Below are positions 37,932 to 48,455 of a stretch of 64,000 bases of DNA, in pieces (the stretch's first letter is position 1; each line of letters opens with the position of its first letter). The translations under genes and the position numbers were made by a program. The notes beneath the pieces are model-generated. The model was not told where the DNA came from and did not search any database. It saw only the letters and a program-made list of their open reading frames with translations. The stretch is from Terebella lapidaria (taxonomy: Eukaryota; Annelida; Polychaeta; Terebellida; Terebellidae), in NCBI GenBank assembly GCA_949152475.1, contig OX424555.1:59997977-60061976 (forward strand), given 5' to 3'.

Positions 37932-39639
37932 GTGCAAATACGCTGATGATACACTTTCTGAAAAAAAAACCAATTTCTATTCAGTACTTCCATCGAAACT
38001 GGCACAAACCTGAATCTTTCGATCCCGTCATCCCGTCAATTACACACCCGCATAATGGCTGATTGCCTACACCTGGATGAGGAGAATATAGTTTTCAAGG
38101 TGTTCAGCGTGACATTCGTTGTCATGCCCGTTGATAATTTTCTTGTTGCACTCATCAAAACCGCGTCAGTTCGGGCGGAGGTTTGGTCTTTTGACCGATG
38201 GCCCTATTGTGGAATCAGGAACTTGTGAATTTCAATGTATGAATTAGGCACATGTGTATGCATACCTAGACATTCCATACACTTATAAAAGAGATGTCCA
38301 TGGACATTTCGAGTCATATTAGGCTGTGATTAATGCTTAAACAGAATATCCCACTATAAATTATATACCCTTAATTATGTTATAGGTGTCTTGCTTCAGA
38401 TATTCATTACTATTTGTCATATAAATTATGGATCCTATGGATAGGGTGCCAAATCACCTATATGGGTCGTAGCTCAACCTGAAAGATTTGTTATCACAAA
38501 AGATACATCAACCACTGTTTCGTCAGATATCATTTCAGAACATGACCTGATATCAAACATGCATTTCGGACTGTAGAATTCCCAATTAGAGAATGATACA
38601 CGAGTAACACACACAATGCTTTCTAAACGGCGTAGACCATTACATTGACCATTCTTTGTTGCAATCGACAATTTTTTTCTGATATAAAATTTTGTCATGT
38701 ATCATCCAAGAGGACCGATATTTGATACTCATTGGGGCGATCTGATAGATTATACCCATCAAAGAGTGGCAACGTAAAGATACGTTTCGGGGTCATTCAG
38801 TTATAATCACGCATGACCAAATTCATATCCATATACAGATTACGTGAAGTATACCCTGGCTCAGGTTTGATTATGTTTTACTCTACATACTATAAAGCAT
38901 CACTGAACGATATTGTGATACACGGAAGAGTTGTATTTTACTGTGACATCATGGTTATTCTTCATGATCAAACTCAGTAACAGGCGAGAGTGCAGCTGGT
39001 TCCCATTTGTTACAAGAAAGGATCTCCAATATTGTAATTTTCTGGAATGTATTCTACTCGAATAAACTTTCCCACTGAGACACATTGGTTGACAAACGTA
39101 AAATATTTTCATTCCTTATTACCAAGAACTTGTTCGACCACCTAAATTCTGAACCAAGCTCATATTGAACGAGCATAATACAAAGATAGCACTATCAGTC
39201 CACATAAATCCCTGACTGCAAATGGAGATGGATTTGCACAATGCAGTTAAAGGTTTTTCATGCTTCCCAAAATGTTGTACTTTGTATAATGTATGCCATA
39301 ATAAGCCTGGAATTATACCGGAATACACGGACAATGCCAAGTTCAAACATTGTTTTTCTGTGATGTCGAGGTGTAAATATTTAAGACCGGACATGTGGTC
39401 ATTATAGTTATCTCACACATGTGAGTACCACTTTATTCTTGCTCTGGGTGAATGCTTTCTGCTACTAATCCGACAATATGAGATGGACATCGAAATGAGT
39501 GGTCTCCCCAAATCCCATACATATATATTCATGTGAAATTAACGGCATGCGTTGTGTCAATCCCTGAAATAGTTACCTTTATAATGACTGAACCACACAA
39601 AGAATGTAATATTGGTCATTTTGAGAAAGACCATTAAAC

Positions 39640-39840
39640 ATGGAACCAACGTCCAAGTATTAAATATCCGAGCGAACGAAACCAAGTCCATTTTCTAATC
39701 TCAAAGTCAGTTGTCAGGCAAAATTGATTATCAAACTTTATGAACCCCCATATATGGCCATACGGGGGTGAAAGATCCATACAAGTAAAGTGCTGTCATA
39801 ATGCTTATAAGATGAAAATAGTTCAACATCGGACATATGA
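39640..39840 (-). mobile_element. Old Penelope-like 3' UTR fragment
   Basis: Strings such as AAGTATTAAATATCCGAGC, TAATCTCAAAGTC and ATGAACCCCCATATATGGCCAT follow the order of the 3' UTR of the Penelope-like copies at 33,201 and 61,069, but with many more differences. An older relative or an earlier insertion of the same family. Confidence 0.6.
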
Positions 39841-40522
39841 CACTCCCATCACTGTTTGGAGCGGACAACCTTAAGCTTTGACTGAAATGCACGAAAATGA
39901 GCAAGAAATGTGGACGCTAGATTGTAAAACTCCATGAACAGAGTAATACATCTAATGGAATCATATATTCAGGCAAGAAATAATAACACAAATCAAGGTT
40001 TCTTTGCATTATTTACTATACTATAATGTTGGAAATGATTGGCATGCGCCATATCGTCAATTCTATGTCTATGCTTTAATCTATAATTTTAAATTCTGAA
40101 ATACAGTACAGATATTGCACTTTACTACATTTTCACGTAGGTTGGTTGAATTTTTACCAATCCCGAACACAAGTGTCTGTGGTCATCAAATCATCTCGTT
40201 ACTTAGGTACGGAGAAAGTACTGATTGTGCACATGTAATTTCCACCTTCAGGATCTCAGATAACTAAGACTGGATAGAAGACAAATGTGTTGTGTTTATC
40301 TGGGATTGCACTCCCTTAGTAAGACCGCTTTGGATTCATTTTTTTTTTCTGTGGACTTGATTCTAAACAATTTGACATGAGCCATTATGACATGACACCC
40401 TCAATATGTTAACACGTCGAACATTCAATTTGGATTCTGATGAATTAATGAACTAGGAGCATTTGTGTAATTAGGGACTGATTACCATTAGACAATGAAT
40501 GTGTTGCTACAAACTTTCTTAA

Positions 40523-40946
40523 AGTGATATTGGCAGAAAAACTTTTTTTTCCAAATCAATTACATATGTGCCTGTGGTCTCAGAAAAATAGGTTACAAAA
40601 CAAACTATGCTTGATTAGAAGGATAAATCAAGCATATGACAGTACTAGCAGCCGCTTTTCTTTTGTTTTGTGCGCCACTCAGAGTTACCTCTGACCTAAC
40701 CTACTTCACGCTCGATTGGCTCGAACATACACGAGTAAGCTGGAATCGCATTGCATCACGGGATACAAAGCACCGAGAATGGCGGTAATGTAAACAAACT
40801 CAAAATATCTCCACCAGAAACTCGCATCGAAATCAATTAGAAAGGGGCGTCTGTTTGGACATACAAGTGCAGATATATAACTGTTATGTTTTCTTCGTTC
40901 GATCAGAAAGGTATGGAAAAATACATAACTTACTGCCAATATCACT
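40523..40946. mobile_element. 424-bp MITE with TTAA target duplication (piggyBac-like)
   Basis: Perfect 14-bp inverted ends AGTGATATTGGCAG / CTGCCAATATCACT, each flanked by TTAA (40,519-40,522 and 40,947-40,950). It is inserted in repeat unit A between GTTGCTACAAACTTTC and CACTGACCAGAGC, which lie closer together in unit B. TTAA duplication is typical of piggyBac-type elements. No coding capacity; mobilised in trans if at all. Confidence 0.8.
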
Positions 40947-41510
40947 TTAACACTTAACACTGACCAGAGCAAAATGCATGCACGTACATCTCAAAACGCT
41001 AAATCCATCCACATGCGTGTTATATACGTGTTCCACAAACATCTGAAATATATCGTCACTGTTAAGTTCGACATCTGTGATTAACGTCCCATAGGTAACG
41101 CAGAGAGAGTGCTTAGTGTGGTGGGTTGATGCAATTTCAAAGGTGGCAAACTGTGGTATTAATGCAGAGCCATCACGCAGCCATTTGGAATGTGCTTTGA
41201 GAATATTATCACCATTCAAAGATAATTAAACATAAAACAAGCTATCAAAATCATTATTGGATCGTTCCAATTATACTAAGTTTATCGCAATTGTTACGAT
41301 GTTATCGTCAACTCGAGAGTAGTGAAATATTTCAAACCGCAACTCACATTTAGCCTGGGAGAGAACAAACTGCTTTCATGTCTGATGTATTTTGTGTGAC
41401 TCTTTCATGACGCCACCACAAATACACTGTCACACTGATGCTGCCTCAATATCCCTGATGTATATACATTACCCATCTGCGTGTATGGATAGTTCTAATT
41501 CTCTCTAAAT

Positions 41511-41991
41511 GTAAGTTTCAATCTATTTTCACCAATACAACTGGATTTTGATGATGTCGATAGCAAACATAAAATACAACATTTTGCAATAGAAACGGAG
41601 CCCCATCAATTAGCTTAACCAAAGACATACTGGCGTCACCAGGGGCAGACAGAGTGTGAAATTTAGTTGTTTCTACTGTACATCTGATGGAATTAGCATA
41701 CAACTATACCCAACAACCTATGAGGCTAATTTAGAGATCCAAAACAAACCCCATAGAATAGATACATGAAAGCTACTGAGTCAATGGTATCCTCGGTGAT
41801 AGATAACGTCCACCAGCAGGGACACCGGCTCAGTGTTATGACTGCAAGTATCAATTTTTTACCATCAATACAAGTGTATTTTGATGATGACAATAACAAA
41901 CGTAAAATACAACAATGCAATAGAAGTAAAGCACACTGGCATCATCAGGGACAGACAGTGTGTGGAATGTAGTTGTTTCTACTGTACACCT
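41511..41991 (+). mobile_element. Small LTR-like fossil with direct terminal repeats
   Basis: Two related blocks, 41,511-41,765 and 41,843-41,991, begin TGTAAGTTTCAAT and TGCAAGTATCAAT and share CAAACGTAAAATACAACA-like and TTGTTTCTACTGTACA strings. The first is also close to 7738-7995, which follows an integrase fossil. Unit B lacks this insert: its TTTCTGAATGATGG is continuous where A is split at AATG. It looks like a solo or miniature LTR derivative of that old Ty3/gypsy family. Confidence 0.55.
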
Positions 41992-43174
41992 GATGAATGA
42001 TGCTACTCCCATCCTTAGCAACATGATTTTCCGTTGTCATTCCATCTAGTTTTGCGAGTAAAACTGCAACGAACATTTCCTTCTACTCCATAACACTGTT
42101 TTATCGTTAAGCTGTGTGTTATTGAAAGGGTACCTAAGTGACAAAACGTTCGTCAGAACGAAACTGGCAAAAGTAGTGTGAACTATGTGCTACTACACTT
42201 TAGGAGCTAGCGGGCTATGTTCGATTAATTTACATTTAGATCTTATATGTGATTTAGCACATATATAATTATAATTCAAACACCGGTCCACATTAGAAAA
42301 AAAACATGGATGAGAGTGTATCCATTATGAAAAATCACACATAACATCTACTTCAAATGTGTATCAACATATGTCATTCAATTTAGTCATGCATAATTTT
42401 TATCTCGATGCTTTCGAGACATGATAAAGGACAATTGTATGAAATATGTTTCACAATGCCAATAGTTTGTATGAATTGTCTGTGAGATCTCGGCTATTGT
42501 CCCGGAGAGTGGCTAGATTATATTTACTGAAAACAATATAAAACAATTTTGTTTATGCCTGACACTAAAACTTGCATCTTACAAACATATTGTTGATGAT
42601 CCCGTCAAAATTTGACCATAATACACCCGCATAGAGATTAGATGACCATACCTGGGTGTGGAGAATAGTTTTCCGTTGACCTTTGTTTCGATGTCATGCT
42701 AGTAATTTGCTTGTCCCAGTCATCAGGCAGGTATCCATTCTGGCTGATGTTCAGGCACTTCGAGCGAGGATTCCTGTTCCATTGCGGAAGTTATAAATGT
42801 CATTGCAGGACATAATTGTGCGTGGGAATGATGCATTGTAAAAACTGCCGAATCACCATACACCATGAGTTAGTGATCACCCGAATCAGCGCATCTTTTG
42901 TGACACCACATGCCAAGTCGTGGCATATTTGAACACAGTGAATGTTCATTAGGGATTCTACTGAAGTAATGAATAAGGAGCATATGTATAATTGAGGAAT
43001 GATTAATGGTGGATTTAGTTGTGGCTAAATGTACATGCCATTATATCTGTTGCTACAAACTTTCATAACACTGGCCAGGGCATATTGCATACGCACGGTG
43101 GCTTCAATCGGTCATAAATTATTTTCTCTTTCCATGGCCGGAGCCCATTAATTTTTTGATAATGCAAAACCTTC

Positions 43175-43395
43175 TAATCACGACGAAAACGTTTCCGTTA
43201 CAACAAAAACATTTTAGTCATTGCCAGATATTTTTTTCTTGCAACGAAAACATTTTCGTTACAACGAAAACATTTCAGTCGTGACGACAACAATTTTCGT
43301 TCTGACGAAAACGTTTTTGTTGTGACAAAAACATTTTCGTTACAACGGAAACGTTTTAGTCGTGACGAAAACACTTTTCATTGCAAAAAAATGCA
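43175..43395. repeat. ACGAAAACGTTTTCGT-type sub-repeats
   Basis: At least seven imperfect units of ACGAAAAC-ATTTTCGTTACA and its complement, GTTTTCGT. They form part of the left terminal repeat of the surrounding element. The unit is close to palindromic, so the stretch can fold on itself. Confidence 0.75.
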
Positions 43396-44336
43396 TTATC
43401 ATTTTTTTTTAAGAGTCTCGTGACAGTAGAAGTAGATGTCATGAGTGGACATTGTACAGTCAGTAAAATTGGCATGATGGATTTGCCCACAACAACCGAA
43501 AACAAAAAAAAAATCATATTCGACTACTTCAATTGAGGCTTATCACAATTGTCAATTATATATCACAATATCAATTATATCACAATTATCAATTGTGGCT
43601 TATCTGCATCGTACACTCCGGCAGAATGAACATCCAGTAAAATGAGAGGTATCTTTGAGTATAATATTATGTTATATCTGTCTTGAAGCGTTCACTTGAA
43701 ATGAGTAAGATACGACTGTACCTGGATATCTTTTGAACTGTTTTGAAAAAGAACTCTGAGAAACAAGGCCATGGAGAAACCCGAGAAACCTAAAACATTA
43801 CATTGTTTTGAAAGTCATTTCTAGGATAAATAAGGAGTTACACCTAAAAGAAACTAAAATGATAAATCTCCTATATATATTTGTAATCTCTTGCAAACAG
43901 ATCGGTGTTGTTAATTCAATACCAAGATGATCAGTCGCGAGGTATCTTAAGAAGCGACCAATTCGTGTATGTGTTATTTAACTCAATTGCATGGAACCTG
44001 TCAAGTAATTACTATTTCTAACGTAATAAAATCTAGTTCTCATGATATAGGCCTGTGAAAATAATTACGTTTCTGCTGAAAATTATTGGTTCAATAGTAA
44101 CTATTAGATCAACTGGAATGTGTTACATTCCTTTCCATACTTAGTGCGCAGTCTGTAGGGCCTACTACTACTTTTCAATGTGTAACATTCTTATTTCAAA
44201 GTATTGCACTGACCAATGAGAGTGCTTCGATACCACGTGACGCTGTCACAGCAATTCTATTGGTTAATCACGGTGGCTTTAGACAAGACTGGATGAGGGA
44301 ATCCACGCTAATAAATGTGATTTACGAGTACATGTA

Positions 44337-45755
44337 CCGTAGATCTTTGAGTATTAGCCGAGGGTTTTTACCTACGAAATGGGTCTAAATTTATGGGGTC
44401 GGCTTATTGACAAGTCAATGCAAAAACCTGCACATTCCTGACCATTCGAGCGAGTCAATTGGCGATCACTGACGATCGTCGGCAGTATTGGTGGGCGATA
44501 ATACAGTGAGTTAGTTTCTTTTGCGGTTTACTGGTTCTCTGAGTCTATGCGTATCAATATAGATAACTTATATGGTTTTATATGCGTATTCCATTATTTT
44601 AAATATAATTATTGTACTTTATTTTCAGATCAGAAGCCAAGAGATGAAAGACATTGTAGTTGCTGGGAAAGCTAGAATGTCAAACGAAAGCGAGGCTGCA
44701 GGGAAATCATAATCGAGTGTCAATTTCTAAAACTACATTCTCGAATATTATCGATCTATTGTAAAAAAAAAAAAATGAAAATAATACTATTGAAATAAAT
44801 ATTTGAAAAGTGTTACTTCATTCATTTACACATGCCAGTTCCCGTGAAAGATCAATAAGGTAAATCAAAGATAATTGACAGTGTCAATTGCAACCAACGG
44901 TCTGGTCAACTTCCTGTGATCGTTACTTGAACATTCGTGACACGTGATTCGGCTCACTGGTTCCATTGTTCTTCCACACGCAAAGTAAATCTGACGAGCA
45001 GACCATACTGACAGAGTCAGTTCAATTAGTAGTTTTCTAAGATAAATATGCTTTGCTACACAATAAATAAAGGATCAAAAAAGAAAACATTGTGCTTACG
45101 ATGCTGCTTTTATTAAATATGCATCAGAGAATAACAACTGTGCAGCTGCACGTGAGTTTGGCAATACTGATGTGAATGTGAAATTGTGATAAATTAAATT
45201 GAAACAAAAGGGAAAACAAATTGTTTGTTATATCATTCTGTTTTTACAGATTTAAAAACGTGAACACCAAGTGGAATCCCTTTATTGTCATCATTAAATC
45301 TACCGAATCAATTGTAGGCATACAGGAAAATGCTTGGGAATTATTCAAATTTGCACTTGATTTTAGTTCACCCATGCAGTTCCTATTCTCGCCACCAGGA
45401 TATAAGTCGATCTGGAAAGAGACAAGTTGAAATATATCTTGGGCAAAATATATCAATACGAACGTTTTATTATCACATCGTTTACAAAACAAACCCTTCA
45501 ATCACTCCACGCACCTAAAAAAATTCACACTGAATACCACTGAGAGCCACTATGATTGCAGTTAGCACCGGGCCCGTGATCGGCCGGGCGTGTTCAACTG
45601 TCCGAGAGATCGTGTGATAACAACGATCCTTTTCGCGCGTTGATCTAGGCCTCTGTGATTCGGCTTATGCAAAAGTCAGTCACTTTTCACTGATTTCCTA
45701 CTCAAAATCGACCTCGGCTTATACTCAGGGTCGGTTAATACTCAAAGATCTACGG
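44337..45755. mobile_element. pogo/Tigger-like element, TA target site
   Basis: Inverted ends CCGTAGATCTTTGAGTATTA / TAATACTCAAAGATCTACGG with TA on both sides (44,335-44,336 and 45,756-45,757). The subterminal AGCCGAGG / CCTCGGCTTATACTC strings are typical of a common invertebrate and fish Tc1-mariner/pogo-type terminus. Inside lies a remnant of a Brinker-type DNA-binding helix-turn-helix. The rest of the transposase is not readable, so it is a degraded copy of about 1.4 kb. Confidence 0.75.
45088..45189 (+). pseudogene. Brinker-type HTH fragment of a pogo-like transposase
   Basis: Translates as HCAYDAAFIKYASENNN then CAAAREFGNTDVNVKL and a TGA stop. YDAAF ... YA ... NCAAAREFG is the conserved core of the BrkDBD/Psq-like domain at the N-terminus of many pogo-like transposases. 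No DDE catalytic domain follows in frame. Confidence 0.65.
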
Positions 45756-45954
45756 TAGTAAATATGATGATCTTTGTTGTCGGTTCCAACAGTTATAAAA
45801 ATACCTACATTACATCAATCAACCAAATAAATGCTCCTGTACTGAAATCGCTTTTGGATAATAATTATTCGATTAATATTTAGCTGTCTGCACATTGGAA
45901 TTATAATTCATTTATCATTATTGTACTAAATTTCTGATGTGTCCGGAAATGCAG

Positions 45955-46215
45955 CCTGTTAAACGCCGGCACGCCCCATTGCCAACACGGCGCCACCACG
46001 GCAGCCCTGGCATAAACACAACAGCAACACGGGAGTGCCCAGTGGAGGAGAACGCCTGGTAGACCCCGATATGCCGTGTTGACGATGTTCAAAAATTTAA
46101 ATCTCCATCCGGGCAGGCCCCGGCAATGTCCGTTAGACCCAGGCACACCCTGGCGTAAACACGGTATCCAACCCGGCTGCCGTGCCGGCGTCTACCCAGG
46201 TCTGCCGGGATCTCA
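45955..46215. other. GC-rich block of unknown nature
   Basis: About 260 bp rich in GCCGG, CCCGG and GGCAC strings, in contrast to AT-rich flanks. Loosely repeated phrases (CACGCC, CCTGG(C/T)(A/G)TAAACAC) occur twice. The 81-codon minus frame is not recognisable. It lies inside the 3.6-kb element, downstream of the pogo-like insert. Confidence 0.4.
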
Positions 46216-47644
46216 ATGTGACCAAAGGCTTTAATTCATTCGAGATATTGAATGTGTTTCACAAATATTCCACTTTCGACCGAATATGTCAAAAAAGATG
46301 TTAGTATGTCAACCAATATGGGCCTTAACAATACATGTACAAGCAAAGGGAATGGTCTTGACAGCACAATAGCTGGTTAATGAATTCATGCATGTGAATA
46401 GCATCAGGTTTATATGAATTATGAACTAATTATATAGTAACAAAAATACAGACCTTATAGCAACGTGGTTGCTAAGGCCTGAAATTTGGTGCAATCATGG
46501 AAAATGTATTAAAACCATTCAATAATGTTATTATAAAATATAAATAGTTGCATACTGGTAAGCATGACGTCATGAATATTTTTTTTTCACACCCGTTGTA
46601 GACGAGAATAGTTTTCGTCAGGACTGAAATGTTTTCATTGTAACGAAAATGTTTTTGTCGTAATTAGAAGGTTTTGCATCATCAAAAAAAATAATGGGCT
46701 CAGGCCTTGAAAACAAATAATTATGGACGATCGACGCCACCTTACATATATGATTTTCGGGCATCTCAAAACGCTAACTCCATCCAGATGTATTTTTTTA
46801 CGTGCTCAACAAACAACTTCAACAGGGTACCGTCACTGGTTGAAGCTGGGCGTCTAGAATTCACGTCCGATAGGTACCGCTGAGAGAGAGCTTAGTGTTG
46901 TGAGCTGATGCGATTTCAAAGGTGGCATTAATGCAGAGCCGTCACACAGTTATTCAGTATCTACTCCCAAGAGCATTAAACATAAAACGAGTCAAAATCA
47001 TTGTTGGCTAGCGACAATAACGCCAAGTTCATCACTATTGTGTACAAGTCTATCTCCAACTCGAGAGTAGTGTAAATATTTCAAACCGCAACTCGCATTT
47101 GCCTGGGGGAGAACAAACTGCTTTCGTGTTTGATGTATTTTGTGTGATTGTCTTATGACGATACCACAAAGACACTGACGGTGCCTCAATGTTCCTGATG
47201 TAAACGCATTACCCAATCCACGTGAATGGAGAATTCTACTCCTTTCTGAATGATGGCATTCACATCCATGACGACATGATATTTCGTTGTTGTCATTCCG
47301 TCTAATACTGCGAGTAAAACTTCCAACAAACAAATTTCCTTCTACTCCATAACAACATTTCATCGTTAAGCTTTGGGATATTGAGTGGGTATCTGAATGA
47401 CAAAACGTTTGTCAGAGCGAAACTGGAAAAGTTGTGTGAATCATGTGCTAGTGCGCCTTTAGGAGCAAGTGGATTTTGAATGTTCCAGAATTTACATTTA
47501 GATGTGATCTAGCACATATATAAGCCTAATTCACACATTTGTCCGCATTAGAAAACTGTGGATAAGAGTTGATCCAGTATGAACAATCACACAAAACATC
47601 TACTTCAAATGTGTATCAATATATGACATTCAATTTAGTTATGC

Positions 47645-47649
47645 ATAAC
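47645..47649 (+). repeat. Target-site duplication, left (ATAAC)
   Basis: ATAAC immediately before the 5' LTR; matched by ATAAC at 60,962-60,966 after the 3' LTR. In unit A the same place reads CATGCATAATTTTTATC, consistent with an uninterrupted site. Confidence 0.9.
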
Positions 47650-48395
47650 TGTAGTAATTTTAGCGACTGTAACCCCCGTCCCTCCCGCGCATACATATTT
47701 CACAACAAACATTCATTCTACATGACTTACATACAGGACAGGTACAGACTATACGATCACAAGCATAAACTCCATGTAGTCATGGTTACATACACAGGTC
47801 AATCCACATGCACTTGCGGCCCCATTCATTCGGTACATCGACCCAGTTAGTTTCGGCCTTGACCTTCACAAGCACCTACTTCTAAACATAGAACATGACA
47901 CACCCACCGCTCACATCACGTGCACAGATATAAGCATAACAAGTCTCGTTCACGCGCCGGGGAAACCCACTTTCCCGGTGAGATCAGCACACATCAGCAC
48001 ATACATGACCAATCACAACACCGCATGCATTTGGCGGGAAAGTCTACACCACATGTTGCCGGCCCCGCAGTTTTTCTAGGAGTTGAGTAAATGGCCGCCA
48101 CGAGCACAGACGTGTTGAGGTATTGTTAAGAAGTTTGGCCGTGCTCGTGTGGAATACTTGGAATAATTGTGGACTATTTATACGTGAATTGTGATAAAGA
48201 AGGACCATAGTTTTCGGCTATCTTATTGACGGGGAATCACCGGACGTAGGTGTATTTGCGGCCTTGATGTGACTGTCTGGATCATTGGACATTGTCGCCC
48301 AAATAAATTATTGAATTGAACTGCCGGCCTTGTGATTTGCACAGCGATCGCAGACATTTCGGCCTAATATCGGCCATAGAACGATATTTATCACA
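47650..48395 (+). repeat. 5' LTR of the Ty3/gypsy element
   Basis: 746 bp, starts TGTAGTAATTTT and ends ATATTTATCACA. AATAAA at 48,302-48,307 is the likely poly(A) signal, with TATTTATA near 48,174 as a possible TATA element. Contains several CGGCC strings like the interior. Confidence 0.95.
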
Positions 48396-48396
48396 T

Positions 48397-48414
48397 TGGC
48401 GCCGTTCGACCAGG
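48397..48414 (+). promoter_or_regulatory. Primer-binding site
   Basis: TGGCGCCGTTCGACCAGG one base after the 5' LTR. TGGCGCC is the usual start of a site complementary to a tRNA 3' end (NGGCGCCA). The primer tRNA cannot be named with confidence from the remaining bases. Confidence 0.7.
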
Positions 48415-48455
48415 ATCTGAGCTAGTCTCGGATTACCGACCCTAACTTACCGGCA

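Larger units (their letters stand above)
37990..42590 (+). repeat. Large repeat unit A
   Basis: First of three consecutive copies. Landmarks shared in order with unit B: ACACCCGCATA, GAGGAGAATA-AGTTTTC, GGAGCAT-TGT-TAATT, GTTGCTACAAACTTTC, CATCTCAAAACGCTAA, CAAAGGTGGCA, ATGCAGAGCC, ACTCGAGAGTAGTG, CTTCTACTCCATAACA, GCACATATATAA and CAATTTAGTCATGCATAA. It carries extra DNA at about 38,280-40,380, absent from B, a MITE (40,523-40,946) and an LTR-like insert (41,511-41,991). No gene seen. Confidence 0.65.
43097..46741. mobile_element. 3.6-kb element with long terminal inverted repeats
   Basis: The left end GGTGGCTTCAATCGGTCATA ... GCCCATTAATTTTTTGAT ... GCAAAACCTTCTAATCACGAC is repeated inverted at 46,600-46,741, ending in GCCACC. 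Both ends fall exactly where unit B is interrupted relative to unit A. The inner part of each end has ACGAAAAC/GTTTTCGT sub-repeats. No transposase is readable. A second element (44,337-45,755) is nested inside. Superfamily and target duplication unclear. Confidence 0.7.
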
